A DNA stretch of 64,000 bases, from assembly GCA_903970515.1 (NCBI GenBank), contig CAJCJA010000034.1, positions 62,001 to 126,000 on the forward strand. Reading direction: 5' to 3'. The position numbers and the translations under genes were made by a program. Every line of letters begins with the position of its first letter. Position 1 is the stretch's first letter. The stretch comes from Candidatus Saccharibacteria bacterium CG_4_10_14_0_2_um_filter_52_9 (GTDB lineage Bacteria > Actinomycetota > Acidimicrobiia > Acidimicrobiales > RAAP-2). Positions 8,463 to 18,142 of the stretch are shown piece after piece. The notes below the pieces were generated by a model. The model had not been told where the DNA came from. It saw only the letters and a list, made by a program, of their open reading frames with translations, and searched no databases.

Positions 8463-8583
8463 GCCGGGACCCCTCCGACCCCGCGCCCGACGTCCAAAAT
8501 TCGAAAAATGCTCTCAAATCGACGGCGAAACGTGCCCGCCAACCCATTTTAAGTGGATCCGTGGCGCACCGTTCGCCTGGGCC

Positions 8584-9324
8584 CTAGGCGACGGTGAAGA
8601 CCTCGGGTCCGTTGTCCGTGACGGCGATGGTGTGCTCGAAGTGGGCCGACAGCTTGCCGTCCTGGGTCATGACGCCCCAACCATCGTCGAGTACGTAGGT
8701 GTCATAGGTGCCCACGTTCACCATGGGCTCAATGGCGAAGACCATGCCTTCTTTGAGGGTCGGTCCCGGCGTTCCGGGCCAGTAGTTGGGAACCTGAGGA
8801 CTCTCGTGCATCGCGGTGCCGATCGCGTGACCAACGTACTCGCGCACGACCGAGAATCCCGCGTCCTCGGCGACGTGCTGGACCGCGCGTCCGACCTCGT
8901 GCAAGCGATTACCGATCTTCAGCTGCTCGATGCCCGCCCACATGGAGCGCTCGGTGACCTCGATGAGCTTCTTCGCGAGGTCGCTGATCGCACCGACGCC
9001 CATCGTGTAGGCCGCGTCGCCGTGGTACCCCTCGACGATCGCGCCACAGTCAATCGAAATGATGTCACCTTCGCGCAGCACGTACGAACCCGGGATACCG
9101 TGCACGATCATGTCGTTAGGACTCGTGCAGATCACCGCGGGGAATCCGTGGTGGTTGAGAAAGTTGGACCGCGCGCCGCGCTTGGCAATCACCTCGGCGG
9201 CCACATCATTAAGTTGCATCGTGGTCACGCCCGGTCGAACCGCGTTGCGCGTTGCTTCGTGCATCTCGGCGACGACCTTGCCGGCTTTGCGCATCTTGTT
9301 GAGTTCCTCGGCCGAGCGTCTCAC
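8584..9324 (-). CDS. map: Methionine aminopeptidase, type I
   Basis: Removes initiator methionine from nascent proteins. It is 246 residues. The metal-binding residues of the pita-bread fold are visible: SIDCGAIVEGYHGDAAYT (two Asp), GHAIGTAMHESPQVPNY (His), FAIEPMV (Glu) and EHTIAV (Glu). There is no N-terminal zinc-finger extension. The GTG start overlaps the adk stop (GTGA). Confidence 0.98.
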   Translation of the reverse strand: MRRSAEELNKMRKAGKVVAEMHEATRNAVRPGVTTMQLNDVAAEVIAKRGARSNFLNHHGFPAVICTSPNDMIVHGIPGSYVLREGDIISIDCGAIVEGYHGDAAYTMGVGAISDLAKKLIEVTERSMWAGIEQLKIGNRLHEVGRAVQHVAEDAGFSVVREYVGHAIGTAMHESPQVPNYWPGTPGPTLKEGMVFAIEPMVNVGTYDTYVLDDGWGVMTQDGKLSAHFEHTIAVTDNGPEVFTVA

Positions 9325-9980
9325 GCGAGTCCCTTCTCGTGCACGACACGAGTGATTGCCGCCGTCACGTCATCAGGAGTCTGGTCGCCATTGACTCGCA
9401 CCAAGAGACCACGTTCTTCGTAGAAGGAGAGCAGCGGCGCGGTGTCACGTTCGTAGGCTTCCAGTCTCGCTCGAATCGCCTCGGGCTGGTCGTCGTTTCG
9501 TTGGATCACGTCGCCCCCACAGTTCGAGCACGTCCCCGAGATTGCTTCAATATCGGTGTCCTTATAGATGTTGCCGCACTCTTGGCACACGCGCCGCGAC
9601 GAAAGTCGCTCGGTCACCAGCTCAATGGGCACGTCGAGATTCACGCATAATTTTATCCCGTCAACTCCCAGGAGCGTCTCGAGCGCGTGCGCTTGCGCGA
9701 GGGTTCGAGGAAATCCGTCGAGCAATGCCCCACGTTGGGCGTCGGGTTCCTTAAAGCGCTCGTCGACCAATCGATTGACGAGCTCGTCGGAGACGAGGTC
9801 ACCGGCATCCATGATGGCGGCGACTTCTTTGCCGAGGGGCGTGCCCGCCTTAACGGCGGCGCGCAACATGTCCCCCGTCGAGACGTGGGGTATCGCGTAA
9901 ATCTCGGCGAGACGTTTGCACTGGGTTCCCTTACCCGCACCCTGCTTACCGAGGACGACCAGATTGAGACGCGTCGTCAT
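9321..9980 (-). CDS. adk: Adenylate kinase (zinc-LID type)
   Basis: Catalyses ATP + AMP to 2 ADP. It is 219 residues with the P-loop GKQGAGKGTQ at 11-20, the AMP-binding STGDMLRAAVKAGTPLG and the segment LDGFPRTLAQA. The long LID carries two CxxC pairs (CQEC and CSNC), indicating zinc coordination as in many Gram-positive enzymes. It overlaps map by four bases and follows secY by two. Confidence 0.98.
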   Translation of the reverse strand: MTTRLNLVVLGKQGAGKGTQCKRLAEIYAIPHVSTGDMLRAAVKAGTPLGKEVAAIMDAGDLVSDELVNRLVDERFKEPDAQRGALLDGFPRTLAQAHALETLLGVDGIKLCVNLDVPIELVTERLSSRRVCQECGNIYKDTDIEAISGTCSNCGGDVIQRNDDQPEAIRARLEAYERDTAPLLSFYEERGLLVRVNGDQTPDDVTAAITRVVHEKGLA

Positions 9981-9982
9981 CG

Positions 9983-11272
9983 TTATCGCTTCAGGAATCC
10001 CTCGTAGTTACGCATCATGAGTTGCGAGTCGATTTGGCGCATCGTCTCGAGCGCCACACCCACCGCGATCAGCAGCGTCGTGCCGTAGTAGGGGAAGCGG
10101 TTGATGTTCCACAGGGCCATCAAGATGGCGGGCACCACCGCGACCGACGCGAGGAACGTCGCGCCGACGACCGTGAGGCGGCTCAACATCTTGGCGAAGT
10201 ATTTCTCGGTTGGTAGTCCCGGGCGAATACCCGGCACGAAGCCACCCTGCTGGCGCAACATCTCGGCCTGTTGATGCGGCTCGAAGGCGATGTAGACGTA
10301 GAAGAAGGTGAAGGCGAAGATCAAGATGAAGTCGGCGAAGATGTAGAAAAAGCTCGTCGGGTGAAGTGACGAGTTCACGAAGTTCTGGAAACTCGTCCAC
10401 GGCACGATGTTGGACATCAACACGGGGATGTAGAGCACCGACGACGCGAAGATGATCGGGATAACCCCGGACTGGTTGACCTTGAGGGGAATATACGTCG
10501 AGTTCCCGCCCATCTCCTTTCGACCCACGACGCGTCGCGCGAAGGTCACCGGGATGCGTCGTTGCCCGTTGTCCACGAAGACAATGAGCACGATCAGGGC
10601 GATCGAGACGAGCAAGATGACGAAGAACTTGGTGGGTCCACCCTCACTCCACACCGCACGCCCGCCCGAAGGCATACCAGCGACGACGTTCGCGAAGATC
10701 AACAGACTCATGCCTTGGCCAATACCGCGCTGCGTAATGAGCTCGGCGAGCCACATCACGAACGCGGTGCCCGCGGTCATGATCGCGACCATGAACAAAC
10801 CGAGTCCGAGCGTGAACTTGGGGATCAGGTCGATGTTGAAACCCAACAGGGCCTGGTCGTGGCCGTGGAAGGCGTAGATGAGTCCGGTCGACTGGAGCAG
10901 CGCGAGACCAATGGTCAAGTACCGCGTTGTCTGCGTGATGCGCTTTTGTCCGACGGCTCCCTGGTCACGCCACTCGGCGAGTTTGGGGATAACCGTTGTC
11001 AGCAACTGGATCACGATCGAACTGGTGATGTAGGGCATGACACCGAGACCGAAGACCGCGAGACGCGTCAACGCCCCGCCCGAGAACAGGTTCAAGAAAC
11101 CGAGCACGCCACTCGCGCCGGCCTTGGACTGGAGGAGTTGGACTTGGGACCAACTCACCCCGGGGATCGGGATGTTGGCGCCAGCCTGGTACAGGCAGAT
11201 GATGCCAATCGTGAACAGGACCTTGTTGCGAAGGTCCGGAACCCGAAAGATATTGGAAAGCCTGCGAAACAC
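9983..11272 (-). CDS. secY: Preprotein translocase subunit SecY
   Basis: Channel subunit of the Sec translocon, 429 residues with about ten hydrophobic helices. Conserved features are ANIPIPGVSW near TM1, GVMPYITSSIVIQLL, a cytoplasmic loop around NGQRRIPVTFARRVVGRKEMGG, and PTEKYFAKMLSRLT toward the C-terminus. It sits in its usual place after rplO. Confidence 0.98.
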   Translation of the reverse strand: MFRRLSNIFRVPDLRNKVLFTIGIICLYQAGANIPIPGVSWSQVQLLQSKAGASGVLGFLNLFSGGALTRLAVFGLGVMPYITSSIVIQLLTTVIPKLAEWRDQGAVGQKRITQTTRYLTIGLALLQSTGLIYAFHGHDQALLGFNIDLIPKFTLGLGLFMVAIMTAGTAFVMWLAELITQRGIGQGMSLLIFANVVAGMPSGGRAVWSEGGPTKFFVILLVSIALIVLIVFVDNGQRRIPVTFARRVVGRKEMGGNSTYIPLKVNQSGVIPIIFASSVLYIPVLMSNIVPWTSFQNFVNSSLHPTSFFYIFADFILIFAFTFFYVYIAFEPHQQAEMLRQQGGFVPGIRPGLPTEKYFAKMLSRLTVVGATFLASVAVVPAILMALWNINRFPYYGTTLLIAVGVALETMRQIDSQLMMRNYEGFLKR

Positions 11273-11282
11273 GTCTCAGTCC

Positions 11283-11768
11283 TTAGCGGTTCTGGTGTTG
11301 GTTGCCCGACGCTGGTGGACGCACGGCGAAGGGCTTGTCGAGCACCGTCGTCGTTCCTCCCGCCGCCTCAATCGCGGCCTTCGCCGACGCGGAGAAACCG
11401 TGCGCCGCGACGTTGATCGAGCCCTTCAGTTCCCCGCGCCCGAGGACCTTGATGAGGTCCTTCTTGCGGGCGAGTCCCTTTTGGACGAGCACGTCAGGAT
11501 TGATATCACTGATGCCGAGCATGACGAGCGCGTCGAGGTTGACCGGCGTGTACTCCACTCGAAAGGGATTGGTGAAGCCCTTCAACTTAGGGATGCGCTG
11601 GAGCAGCGGCAACTGGCCACCCTCGAATCCCGCGGGGATCTGACGGCGCGCCTTTTGACCCTTGGTGCCACGACCGGCGGTCTTGCCGCCCTTGCCGCCA
11701 ATACCGCGACCAACGATCTTCTTTCGATGGGTCGAACCTTCGGGAGATTTCAGATCGTGCAACTTCAT
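11283..11768 (-). CDS. rplO: 50S ribosomal protein L15
   Basis: 161 residues, starting MKLHDLKSPEGSTHRKKIVG, followed by the glycine-rich GIGGKGGKTAGRGTKGQKAR arm that threads into 23S rRNA, and the globular domain FEGGQLPLLQRIPKLKGF. It overlaps rpmD by four bases (ATGA). It is a little longer than the usual 145-150 residues, with a Pro/Gln-rich end. Confidence 0.98.
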   Translation of the reverse strand: MKLHDLKSPEGSTHRKKIVGRGIGGKGGKTAGRGTKGQKARRQIPAGFEGGQLPLLQRIPKLKGFTNPFRVEYTPVNLDALVMLGISDINPDVLVQKGLARKKDLIKVLGRGELKGSINVAAHGFSASAKAAIEAAGGTTTVLDKPFAVRPPASGNQHQNR

Positions 11769-11950
11769 GAGTTGACCTCTTCTACTTTGACCAAGTGGGG
11801 AACGCGCGCGATCATCCCGTGAATCTCGGGACGGTCCGGCAACACGTTCGACTGGCCAATGCCACGAAGCCCGAGCGCGCGCAGCGTGCCGCGGTGCTTG
11901 GGCTTGGTCGCAATGGCCGAACGGATCTGGGTGACTTTGAGTTGGGCCAT
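11765..11950 (-). CDS. rpmD: 50S ribosomal protein L30
   Basis: 61 residues: AQLKVTQIRSAIATKPKHRG, then LRALGLRGIGQSNVLPDRPE and the closing RVPHLVKVEEV. This matches the compact bacterial L30 fold. Located between rpsE and rplO as expected. Confidence 0.97.
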   Translation of the reverse strand: MAQLKVTQIRSAIATKPKHRGTLRALGLRGIGQSNVLPDRPEIHGMIARVPHLVKVEEVNS

Positions 11951-11953
11951 GAC

Positions 11954-12505
11954 TTAGACCTCCGTCTTGAACAGGTCGCCCTCGCGCTGGCGCTCGCGAT
12001 ACGCGCGCAACGTGCCTGACGGGATGACGTGATCGGCCGGGTGGTCACGCAAAGCGGCGATGTCCTCGGGACGACGCAACTGCTTGAGACCGTCAATCGT
12101 CGCGTGCGCGACGTTGATGCCGTTCGACGATCCGAGCGACTTGGCGATGATGTCCTTCACGCCCGCCATCTCGAGGATCGCGCGCGCGGCGCCGCCCGCG
12201 ATGACGCCCGTACCGGGCGCCGCAGGCTTCATGAGCACTCGGCCCGCACCGGCGGCGCCGATGACCGGATAGACAATGGTGGTCCCGGCGAGCGGGACGT
12301 CGAAGAGGTTCTTGCGCGCCTCTTCGATGCCCTTTTGCACGGCGAGACCCGCTTCCTTCGCCTTGCCGTATCCGAGACCGACCTTGCCGTTACCGTCACC
12401 GATCACCATCAGAGCGGTGAAGGAGAACCGGCGACCACCCTTGACTACTTTGGAGACGCGATTCACCTTGATGGTGCGCTCTTCGTACTGCTCTACGTCA
12501 CTCAT
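11954..12505 (-). CDS. rpsE: 30S ribosomal protein S5
   Basis: Decoding-fidelity protein, 183 residues. The double-stranded RNA-binding N-terminal domain has [36 protein letters not shown] (23-58), and the C-terminal domain [19 protein letters not shown] and [17 protein letters not shown]. Its ATG overlaps the rplR stop by one base. Confidence 0.99.
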   Translation of the reverse strand: MSDVEQYEERTIKVNRVSKVVKGGRRFSFTALMVIGDGNGKVGLGYGKAKEAGLAVQKGIEEARKNLFDVPLAGTTIVYPVIGAAGAGRVLMKPAAPGTGVIAGGAARAILEMAGVKDIIAKSLGSSNGINVAHATIDGLKQLRRPEDIAALRDHPADHVIPSGTLRAYRERQREGDLFKTEV

Positions 12506-12861
12506 TAAAACTCCAGTCCGTCGGCACGGAGTTGATCTGCGAACGCAGCAACTCGACCGTGGTAGTCAAACCCTCCGCGGTCAAAGACCACTTGGGAGAT
12601 GTTGGCGGCCTTGGCCCGTTGGGCGAGCAACGCCGCCACGGCCTTGGCCCCTTCGACGTTGCCGCCAGTCGATGACTTGAGCGTCGCTTCCACCGACGAG
12701 GCGGCACACAGCGTGCGGCCTTGCTCGTCGTCGATGATCTGGGCCGAGATGTGCTTGTTGGTGCGGCTCACGGCGACGCGCGGACGCTGTGCCGTGCCTG
12801 CGATGTTCTTGCGGATTCGCGCGTGACGGCGCTCACGCAGTTCACGGGTGGTACGTGCCAT
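12505..12861 (-). CDS. rplR: 50S ribosomal protein L18
   Basis: 5S rRNA-binding protein, 118 residues. Contains [41 protein letters not shown] and the end [19 protein letters not shown]. Overlaps its upstream neighbour rplF by one base. Confidence 0.99.
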   Translation of the reverse strand: MARTTRELRERRHARIRKNIAGTAQRPRVAVSRTNKHISAQIIDDEQGRTLCAASSVEATLKSSTGGNVEGAKAVAALLAQRAKAANISQVVFDRGGFDYHGRVAAFADQLRADGLEF

Positions 12862-13400
12862 TATTTCGCCGCCTTTCCAGCCTTGCGCAACACTCGCTCA
12901 CCGAGGTAGCGCACGCCCTTGCCCTTATAGGGCTCGGGTTTGCGTATCTTTCGAATGGTCGCCGCCACTTGACCCACGACCTCTTTATCGGCACCCTTGA
13001 TGATCACGCGCGTGGGCGCAGGTACCTCGAAGGTGACACCCTCGGGCGCCGTGAACTTGACCGGGTGCGAGAAGCCGAGTGCGAGATCGAGCACGCCCGG
13101 CGCGCCGGCGGCGGCTCGGTAGCCCACGCCAATGATCTCGAGTTCCTTGGTCCAGCCGTCGGTGACGCCCACGACCATGTTCGACACGAGGGTGCGCGTC
13201 AAGCCGTGCAGCGAGCGGTACATCGTCTCGTCATTGACGCGATCGACCACGAGCTGGTCGCCTTCTTGGGAGATGGTGATGCCGTCGGGGATGACCCGCT
13301 CCATGGTCCCGTTGGGACCCTTCACGTGCACGACGCCATTGGCGACGGTGACGCTCACTGATGAGGGCACCGTGATGGGGTTACGACCAATACGCGACAT
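12861..13400 (-). CDS. rplF: 50S ribosomal protein L6
   Basis: 179 residues: [19 protein letters not shown] start, [20 protein letters not shown], the duplicated L6 fold and the closing [20 protein letters not shown]. It lies near the factor-binding site of the large subunit. Follows rpsH by 30 bases. Confidence 0.99.
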   Translation of the reverse strand: MSRIGRNPITVPSSVSVTVANGVVHVKGPNGTMERVIPDGITISQEGDQLVVDRVNDETMYRSLHGLTRTLVSNMVVGVTDGWTKELEIIGVGYRAAAGAPGVLDLALGFSHPVKFTAPEGVTFEVPAPTRVIIKGADKEVVGQVAATIRKIRKPEPYKGKGVRYLGERVLRKAGKAAK

Positions 13401-13430
13401 CAGCGGACCTCCTTCATGTTCGTAGGTTGC

Positions 13431-13835
13431 TTACCAGACATAACAGAGCACCTCGCCGCCCAATTTGGCCTTGCGTGCTTCGCGGTCGGTCATGAGGCCG
13501 TGACTCGTCGAGACGACCGCCACGCCCACGCCACCGAGGACCTTGGGCATCTGGTCGGACTTCTTGTAAATACGAAGACCGGGCTTGGAGACGCGCTTGA
13601 TGCCGACGATGGTCTTGCGACGGTCCTCTGAGTACTTGAGCGAGATCTCGAGGGTCGAGCCAGGCTTGCCCTCTTCCTTGGTCACCGTGAAGCCCGAGAT
13701 GAATCCTTCCTTTTGAAGGACCTTCGCGAGGTTCTCCTTCAACTTCGAGTTGGGCATCTTGACGCTGTCGAACATGGCAGCGTTGGCGTTACGAATACGG
13801 GTCAGCATGTCGGCGATGGGGTCAGTCATTGTCAT
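13431..13835 (-). CDS. rpsH: 30S ribosomal protein S8
   Basis: 134 residues with [19 protein letters not shown] at the start, [20 protein letters not shown] in the middle and the hallmark [20 protein letters not shown] near the C-terminus. In other bacteria S8 is the spc-operon repressor; I could not identify its target here. Confidence 0.99.
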   Translation of the reverse strand: MTMTDPIADMLTRIRNANAAMFDSVKMPNSKLKENLAKVLQKEGFISGFTVTKEEGKPGSTLEISLKYSEDRRKTIVGIKRVSKPGLRIYKKSDQMPKVLGGVGVAVVSTSHGLMTDREARKAKLGGEVLCYVW

Positions 13836-13845
13836 AGCTGTCCTC

Positions 13846-14031
13846 CTACCAACTTGCCTTCGTCACGCCGGGTACTTCACCGGCGTGCACCATCACACGC
13901 AGACAGATGCGGCAGAGACCGAACTTGCGATACACCGAACGAGGACGACCGCATCGCTCGCAACGCGTGTAGGCGCGGGTCGAGAACTTCGGCGTCTGTT
14001 GCTGCTTGATTCGAAGGGCTTTCTTAGCCAT
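13846..14031 (-). CDS. rpsN: 30S ribosomal protein S14, zinc type
   Basis: Short (61-residue) S14 with four zinc ligands Cys24, Cys27, Cys40 and Cys43 in [20 protein letters not shown]. This is the C+ form, not the longer zinc-free paralogue. It lies between rplE and rpsH. Confidence 0.99.
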   Translation of the reverse strand: MAKKALRIKQQQTPKFSTRAYTRCERCGRPRSVYRKFGLCRICLRVMVHAGEVPGVTKASW

Positions 14032-14033
14032 GT

Positions 14034-14597
14034 CTATCGATTCTCCTGCTTGAAGGGGAAGCCGTACGCGCGAAGGAACGCGCGTCCCTGCTCATCGTTC
14101 TGCGCCGTCGTGACGATGGTGATGTCAAAACCACGCGGCGCGTCGATCTTGTCGTAGTCGACCTCGGGAAAGATCAATTGGTCATTGACCCCGAAGGTGT
14201 AGTTGCCGTGACCGTCGAAGGACTTGGGCGAAAGTCCTCGGAAGTCGCGAATGCGCGGGATCGCGAGGCTGAGTAGTCGGTCGAAGAACTCCCAGGCGCG
14301 GTCACCGCGAAGGGTCACCTTGGTGCCTATGGGCTGCTCTTCGCGAAGCTTGAAACTCGCGATCGATTTCTTCGCGCGCGTGACGATCGGCTTTTGACCA
14401 GTGATCAGTTCCAGGTCACGCTGGGCGCCCTCGAGGAGCGACGCCTGTTGGGTCGCGCGACCAACGCCCGAGTTCAGCACGATCTTGGTGAGACGCGGTA
14501 CCTGCATGATGTTGTCGAGCCCGAGCTCCTCTTTGAGGGCTTGGCGGATCTCCTGGTCGTAGCGGACCTTAAGACGGGGTCGGGTCGTCGTACTCAT
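14034..14597 (-). CDS. rplE: 50S ribosomal protein L5
   Basis: 5S rRNA-binding protein of 187 residues. Contains [40 protein letters not shown], the P-site loop region [20 protein letters not shown] and [20 protein letters not shown]. Overlaps rplX by four bases. Confidence 0.99.
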   Translation of the reverse strand: MSTTTRPRLKVRYDQEIRQALKEELGLDNIMQVPRLTKIVLNSGVGRATQQASLLEGAQRDLELITGQKPIVTRAKKSIASFKLREEQPIGTKVTLRGDRAWEFFDRLLSLAIPRIRDFRGLSPKSFDGHGNYTFGVNDQLIFPEVDYDKIDAPRGFDITIVTTAQNDEQGRAFLRAYGFPFKQENR

Positions 14598-14899
14598 AGT
14601 GCCTCACCGCATTTGTGGCAGACGCGAACCTTGGTGCCGTCGACGTCCTTGAAGCCAACCTTCGCCGGACCCTTGTGACCCGAGCACCACAGGGCCACGT
14701 TGGACGCATCGAGGGGCAGCAACTTGTCGATGATGCCTGCCTGCATGGTGGCGCCCGCCTGCTTGGTGTGGCGCTTGGCGATGTTGAGACCATCGAGGAT
14801 GACCTTGTTACGTGAGGGAATCGCCTCTTCGACCTTCGCTCGCTCGCCACGGAACTTACCGGACAACACGAGCACGTCGTCACCTTTACGGATCTTCAT
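14594..14899 (-). CDS. rplX: 50S ribosomal protein L24
   Basis: 101 residues: [17 protein letters not shown] is the KOW motif, followed by [20 protein letters not shown] and a C-terminal CxxC-like end [11 protein letters not shown]. Assembly initiator near the exit tunnel. Overlaps rplN by one base and rplE by four. Confidence 0.98.
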   Translation of the reverse strand: MKIRKGDDVLVLSGKFRGERAKVEEAIPSRNKVILDGLNIAKRHTKQAGATMQAGIIDKLLPLDASNVALWCSGHKGPAKVGFKDVDGTKVRVCHKCGEAL

Positions 14900-15267
14900 T
14901 ACAGCACCTCCGGCGCCAGGGAAATAATGCGCATGAACTTCTTGTCGCGCAGCTCACGTCCGACGGGACCGAAGATGCGCGTCCCGCGCGGTTGGAGCTG
15001 GTCGTTGATCAACACGGCCGCGTTCTCATCGAACTTGATGTACGAGCCGTCGGGACGGCGACGTTCCTTGGACGTGCGAACGACGACGCAACGAACGACG
15101 TCGCCCTTCTTCACCGCGGCGCCCGGAATGGCGTCCTTGACGGTGGCGATGAAGACATCACCAATGGACGCGTAGCGACGCCGCGAACCGCCCAGCACAC
15201 GGATGCAGAGCACTTCTTTCGCGCCACTGTTGTCGGCGACCTTGAGTCGGGATTCTTGTTGAATCAT
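14899..15267 (-). CDS. rplN: 50S ribosomal protein L14
   Basis: 122 residues from the ATG at 15267, giving the canonical start [20 protein letters not shown]. This start overlaps the rpsQ stop as ATGA; an alternative upstream in-frame start would add 11 non-conserved residues inside rpsQ, so I reject it. The end [19 protein letters not shown] is typical. Confidence 0.98.
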   Translation of the reverse strand: MIQQESRLKVADNSGAKEVLCIRVLGGSRRRYASIGDVFIATVKDAIPGAAVKKGDVVRCVVVRTSKERRRPDGSYIKFDENAAVLINDQLQPRGTRIFGPVGRELRDKKFMRIISLAPEVL

Positions 15268-15542
15268 CGTGCACGCTCCACTATCTCGGTCAGGCGCCAA
15301 CGCTTGAGCTTGGACAGGGGACGCGTCTCTTGGACGCGCACGCGGTCACCGATCTTGGCCTCGTTCTTCTCGTCGTGCACGTAGAGCTTCTTGGTGCGCT
15401 GCACGGTCTTGCCGTAGCGGGGGTGACTCACGCGCTCGTTCACGGCGACGACGAGGGTCGAAGCCATCTTGTCCGAGATCACGATGCCTTCACGGACCTT
15501 GCGTGGATTCTCACGACTGGTGTCGTTCGTGGTGTCACTCAT
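15264..15542 (-). CDS. rpsQ: 30S ribosomal protein S17
   Basis: 92 residues with a short polar N-terminal extension before [20 protein letters not shown], then [17 protein letters not shown] and [22 protein letters not shown]-fold protein binding 16S helix 11. Overlaps rpmC by four bases. Confidence 0.98.
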   Translation of the reverse strand: MSDTTNDTSRENPRKVREGIVISDKMASTLVVAVNERVSHPRYGKTVQRTKKLYVHDEKNEAKIGDRVRVQETRPLSKLKRWRLTEIVERAR

Positions 15543-15778
15543 GACTCTTCACCTTCCATGGCGGCTTCCGCTGCCGCGATCTCGCGTTCGCGCACGAACG
15601 TCGACAGACGCGCAATGTCCCTTCGGACCTCGTGCAATCGTGCGGAGTTGTCGAGTTGGCCGGTCGCCAATTGAAATCGCATGTTGAACAATTCGCGACG
15701 TGACTCGCTCAAGCGTTCGAGCAACTCCTTGTCGCCCAGTAAACGCATCTCGGCGATTCGTTCTGCGGTCTTGGCCAT
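15539..15778 (-). CDS. rpmC: 50S ribosomal protein L29
   Basis: 79 residues; the helical core [20 protein letters not shown] and [20 protein letters not shown] is canonical, followed by an Ala/Glu-rich tail. It sits by the tunnel exit, where trigger factor and SRP dock. Start overlaps the rplP stop. Confidence 0.97.
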   Translation of the reverse strand: MAKTAERIAEMRLLGDKELLERLSESRRELFNMRFQLATGQLDNSARLHEVRRDIARLSTFVREREIAAAEAAMEGEES

Positions 15779-16215
15779 TAGATCGTCACCTCCGGTGTGC
15801 CGTGGGTCCCAGGTCGGATCACGAACTTCGCCTTAATCGGCAGTTTCTGAATCGCTCGTTCCATGGCGGCGCGAGCGAGTGTCTCGTCAACACCACCGAG
15901 CTCGAACATGATGCGTCCGGGCTTCACGACGGCAACCCAGAACTCGGGATTGCCCTTGCCCGAACCCATTCGCGTCTCGGCGGGCTTCTGGGTGACGGGC
16001 TTGTCGGGGAAGATTCGAATCCAAACCTTGCCGCCACGCTTCACGTGACGAGTCATCGCGATACGGGCCGCCTCGATTTGGCGCGCGCTGATCCAGCCTG
16101 CTTCTTGGGCTTGGATCCCGAAGTCACCAAAGGCGAGCTCCACGCCACCCTTAGCCATGCCGGTCATGCGACCACGCTGTTGCTTGCGGTGTTTAACCTT
16201 GCGGGGCATCAACAT
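15778..16215 (-). CDS. rplP: 50S ribosomal protein L16
   Basis: 145 residues with the canonical [19 protein letters not shown] start, [20 protein letters not shown], and [20 protein letters not shown], the loop contacting A-site tRNA. Placed between rpsC and rpmC as usual. Confidence 0.99.
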   Translation of the reverse strand: MLMPRKVKHRKQQRGRMTGMAKGGVELAFGDFGIQAQEAGWISARQIEAARIAMTRHVKRGGKVWIRIFPDKPVTQKPAETRMGSGKGNPEFWVAVVKPGRIMFELGGVDETLARAAMERAIQKLPIKAKFVIRPGTHGTPEVTI

Positions 16216-16217
16216 GG

Positions 16218-17138
16218 CTACTCCGCGTCCTTTCGAAAGTGTGGCGTGTCGGTGTGATCTTGCGCCGTGCGACGCTCGATCTCCTCTTCGACGCTCAATT
16301 GACGCTCGACTTCGTCGTTCGCCGCGATCAAGTCCGCGGGATTCACGTCAAGGACGATCTCTTCGCTCGCGTCGGGCTCGACGCGACGGCGTCCACCACC
16401 GGCACGCACGACGCCCTTGGGCACCGATGGTGTCGCACCGACCGGCACCGCGTCACCGGCGGCCATCGCGGCTTCGCGCACGATCTTCTCGTCGTTAGTC
16501 AACTGGTAGGGCAGAATGTCGCCCTTGTAGATCCAGACCTTGACACCGATGCGTCCGGTGTTCGTACGGGCCTCGCGAAAGCCGTAGTCAATGTCGGCGC
16601 GCAGCGTGTGCAGCGGCACGCGACCCTCACGGTAGGACTCGCGACGCGACATTTCTGCCCCACCGAGACGCCCCGACGCTTGGATGCGCACGCCCAGGGC
16701 GCCTGCCTTCTGCACGGTTTGGATCCCGCGCTTCATCGCACGACGAAAGGCCACGCGTCGCAGCAACTGGTCACAGATCCCTTGGGCGATGAGCGCGGCG
16801 TCGAGCTCTGGCTGCTTGATCTCTTGGATGTTCAACGAGATCTTGTTCTTCTGACCCGTGATCTTTTCCAGGTCCTTCTTCAAGCGTTCCGCTTCGGCCC
16901 CACGACGTCCAATGACGATGCCCGGACGCGCCGTGTGGATGTCCACGCGAATGCGGTCCGAGTTGCGCTCAATCTCGATTCGACTCACCGCGGCGCTCTC
17001 GAGCTGCTTGGTGAGATAGTCACGAATCTTCCAGTCCTCGATGACGAGGTCCTTGTAGCCGCGCTCCTTGAACCAGCGCGACTTCCAGTCCGTCGTGATA
17101 CCGAGACGGAAACCGTAGGGGTTTACCTTCTGACCCAT
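16218..17138 (-). CDS. rpsC: 30S ribosomal protein S3 with extended C-terminus
   Basis: mRNA-entry protein with [20 protein letters not shown] at the start, a KH domain containing [20 protein letters not shown], and the C-terminal core [19 protein letters not shown] and [19 protein letters not shown]. At 306 residues it is much longer than the E. coli form (233). The extra ~60 residues after about 245 begin basic (GGGRRRVEP) and become Glu/Asp-rich. The core is certain; the tail has no assignable function. Overlaps rplV by one base. Confidence 0.98.
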   Translation of the reverse strand: MGQKVNPYGFRLGITTDWKSRWFKERGYKDLVIEDWKIRDYLTKQLESAAVSRIEIERNSDRIRVDIHTARPGIVIGRRGAEAERLKKDLEKITGQKNKISLNIQEIKQPELDAALIAQGICDQLLRRVAFRRAMKRGIQTVQKAGALGVRIQASGRLGGAEMSRRESYREGRVPLHTLRADIDYGFREARTNTGRIGVKVWIYKGDILPYQLTNDEKIVREAAMAAGDAVPVGATPSVPKGVVRAGGGRRRVEPDASEEIVLDVNPADLIAANDEVERQLSVEEEIERRTAQDHTDTPHFRKDAE

Positions 17139-17857
17139 TAGTTCGTCTCCTCCGTGGTGTCCTCGGACACCGTGTCGTCCTTCGCGTCCTCGGCGAGTTC
17201 TTCTTGCGGGGCGTCGTGCTCTACGTGCGCCTCGTGGACTTCGGTCTCCTCGACCGCGAGGTCCTCGCTCGCGCCAATGGCGCCCGACTCGTTATCGAAG
17301 GCCTCGATCTCTAACTCTTCGTCGAGCTGATCGTCCGCCTCGCGTGCTTCGTTCTCAGCGGCTTCGGCGGCCGCGGTCTCTCGCTTGTTCAAACTTGCGG
17401 TCTGGTCAGCGCGGCGTCGCGACGTCGCGACACGTCGCGAGCGTGAGGCGGTGGCTTGCGCGGAGCGCTGCGAGCGCAAGACCTCGAGGCGATCCTCGTC
17501 GAGGCGCGAAACGATCACCGTGATGTGACAGGCGCGCTTGCGGATCTTGCCGGCCCGTCCGCGGGCACGCGGCGTGAAGCGCTTCATGGTGATGCCCTCG
17601 TCGGCGTACGCCGCGGAGACGAAGAGTTCCTCGGCGTTAAGGCCATCGTTGTTGACGGCGTTGGCGACCGCGGAAGCGAGTACCTTGCCCACGACGTCGG
17701 CGGCTTCGCGCGTCGTTCCCGCCAAGATCTCGCGAGCGGTGTTGACGTCTTCGTTGCGAATGAGATTGAGTACGACACGGGCCTTGCTCGCCGACATGTG
17801 ATAACCACGCAGCGTGGCTCGCGTCCCGGGACGCTCGTTGGTCTTAGGGCCGGTCAT
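17138..17857 (-). CDS. rplV: 50S ribosomal protein L22 with long acidic C-terminal tail
   Basis: The first ~125 residues are a normal L22: [40 protein letters not shown] and [20 protein letters not shown] (the hairpin lining the nascent-chain tunnel). About 110 residues follow: a basic Arg/Ser/Ala segment (roughly 130-168), then a strongly acidic Glu/Asp/Ala segment to residue 239. Ordinary L22 is 110-130 residues. Some actinobacteria have L22 extensions, but this one ends highly acidic. Base composition does not obviously change, and the rpsC start overlaps its stop, so the tail is part of the gene. Confidence 0.97.
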   Translation of the reverse strand: MTGPKTNERPGTRATLRGYHMSASKARVVLNLIRNEDVNTAREILAGTTREAADVVGKVLASAVANAVNNDGLNAEELFVSAAYADEGITMKRFTPRARGRAGKIRKRACHITVIVSRLDEDRLEVLRSQRSAQATASRSRRVATSRRRADQTASLNKRETAAAEAAENEAREADDQLDEELEIEAFDNESGAIGASEDLAVEETEVHEAHVEHDAPQEELAEDAKDDTVSEDTTEETN

Positions 17858-18135
17858 CAGCGTCGTCCCGTCTTTTCCTGGCCGGCGTGGAACTTGAAGG
17901 TCCGCGTCGGAGCGAACTCGCCCAACTTGTGCCCCACCATCGACTCGTTGCAGAACACGGGCACGTGACGACGTCCGTCGTGCACCGCAAAGGTGTGACC
18001 GACCATGTCGGGGATGACCGTCGAACGACGGCTCCAGGTCTTGATGACCTTCTTCTCGTTGGCCGCGTTCATCGCGTCGACCTTCTTCAAAAGGTGCGAG
18101 TCGATGAAGGGACCCTTCTTCAAGCTACGTGACAT
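17857..18135 (-). CDS. rpsS: 30S ribosomal protein S19
   Basis: 92 residues: [40 protein letters not shown] and the end [20 protein letters not shown]. Head protein forming a complex with S13. Overlaps rplV by one base and follows rplB by seven. Confidence 0.99.
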   Translation of the reverse strand: MSRSLKKGPFIDSHLLKKVDAMNAANEKKVIKTWSRRSTVIPDMVGHTFAVHDGRRHVPVFCNESMVGHKLGEFAPTRTFKFHAGQEKTGRR

Positions 18136-18142
18136 TATCTAC

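Noticed and set aside
8339-8542. A 67-codon minus-strand frame ending on the infA start codon
   Set aside because: It runs through the infA promoter and leader hairpins, lacks a ribosome site and resembles no family. Its stop overlap with CTG is noted but not convincing as coupling.
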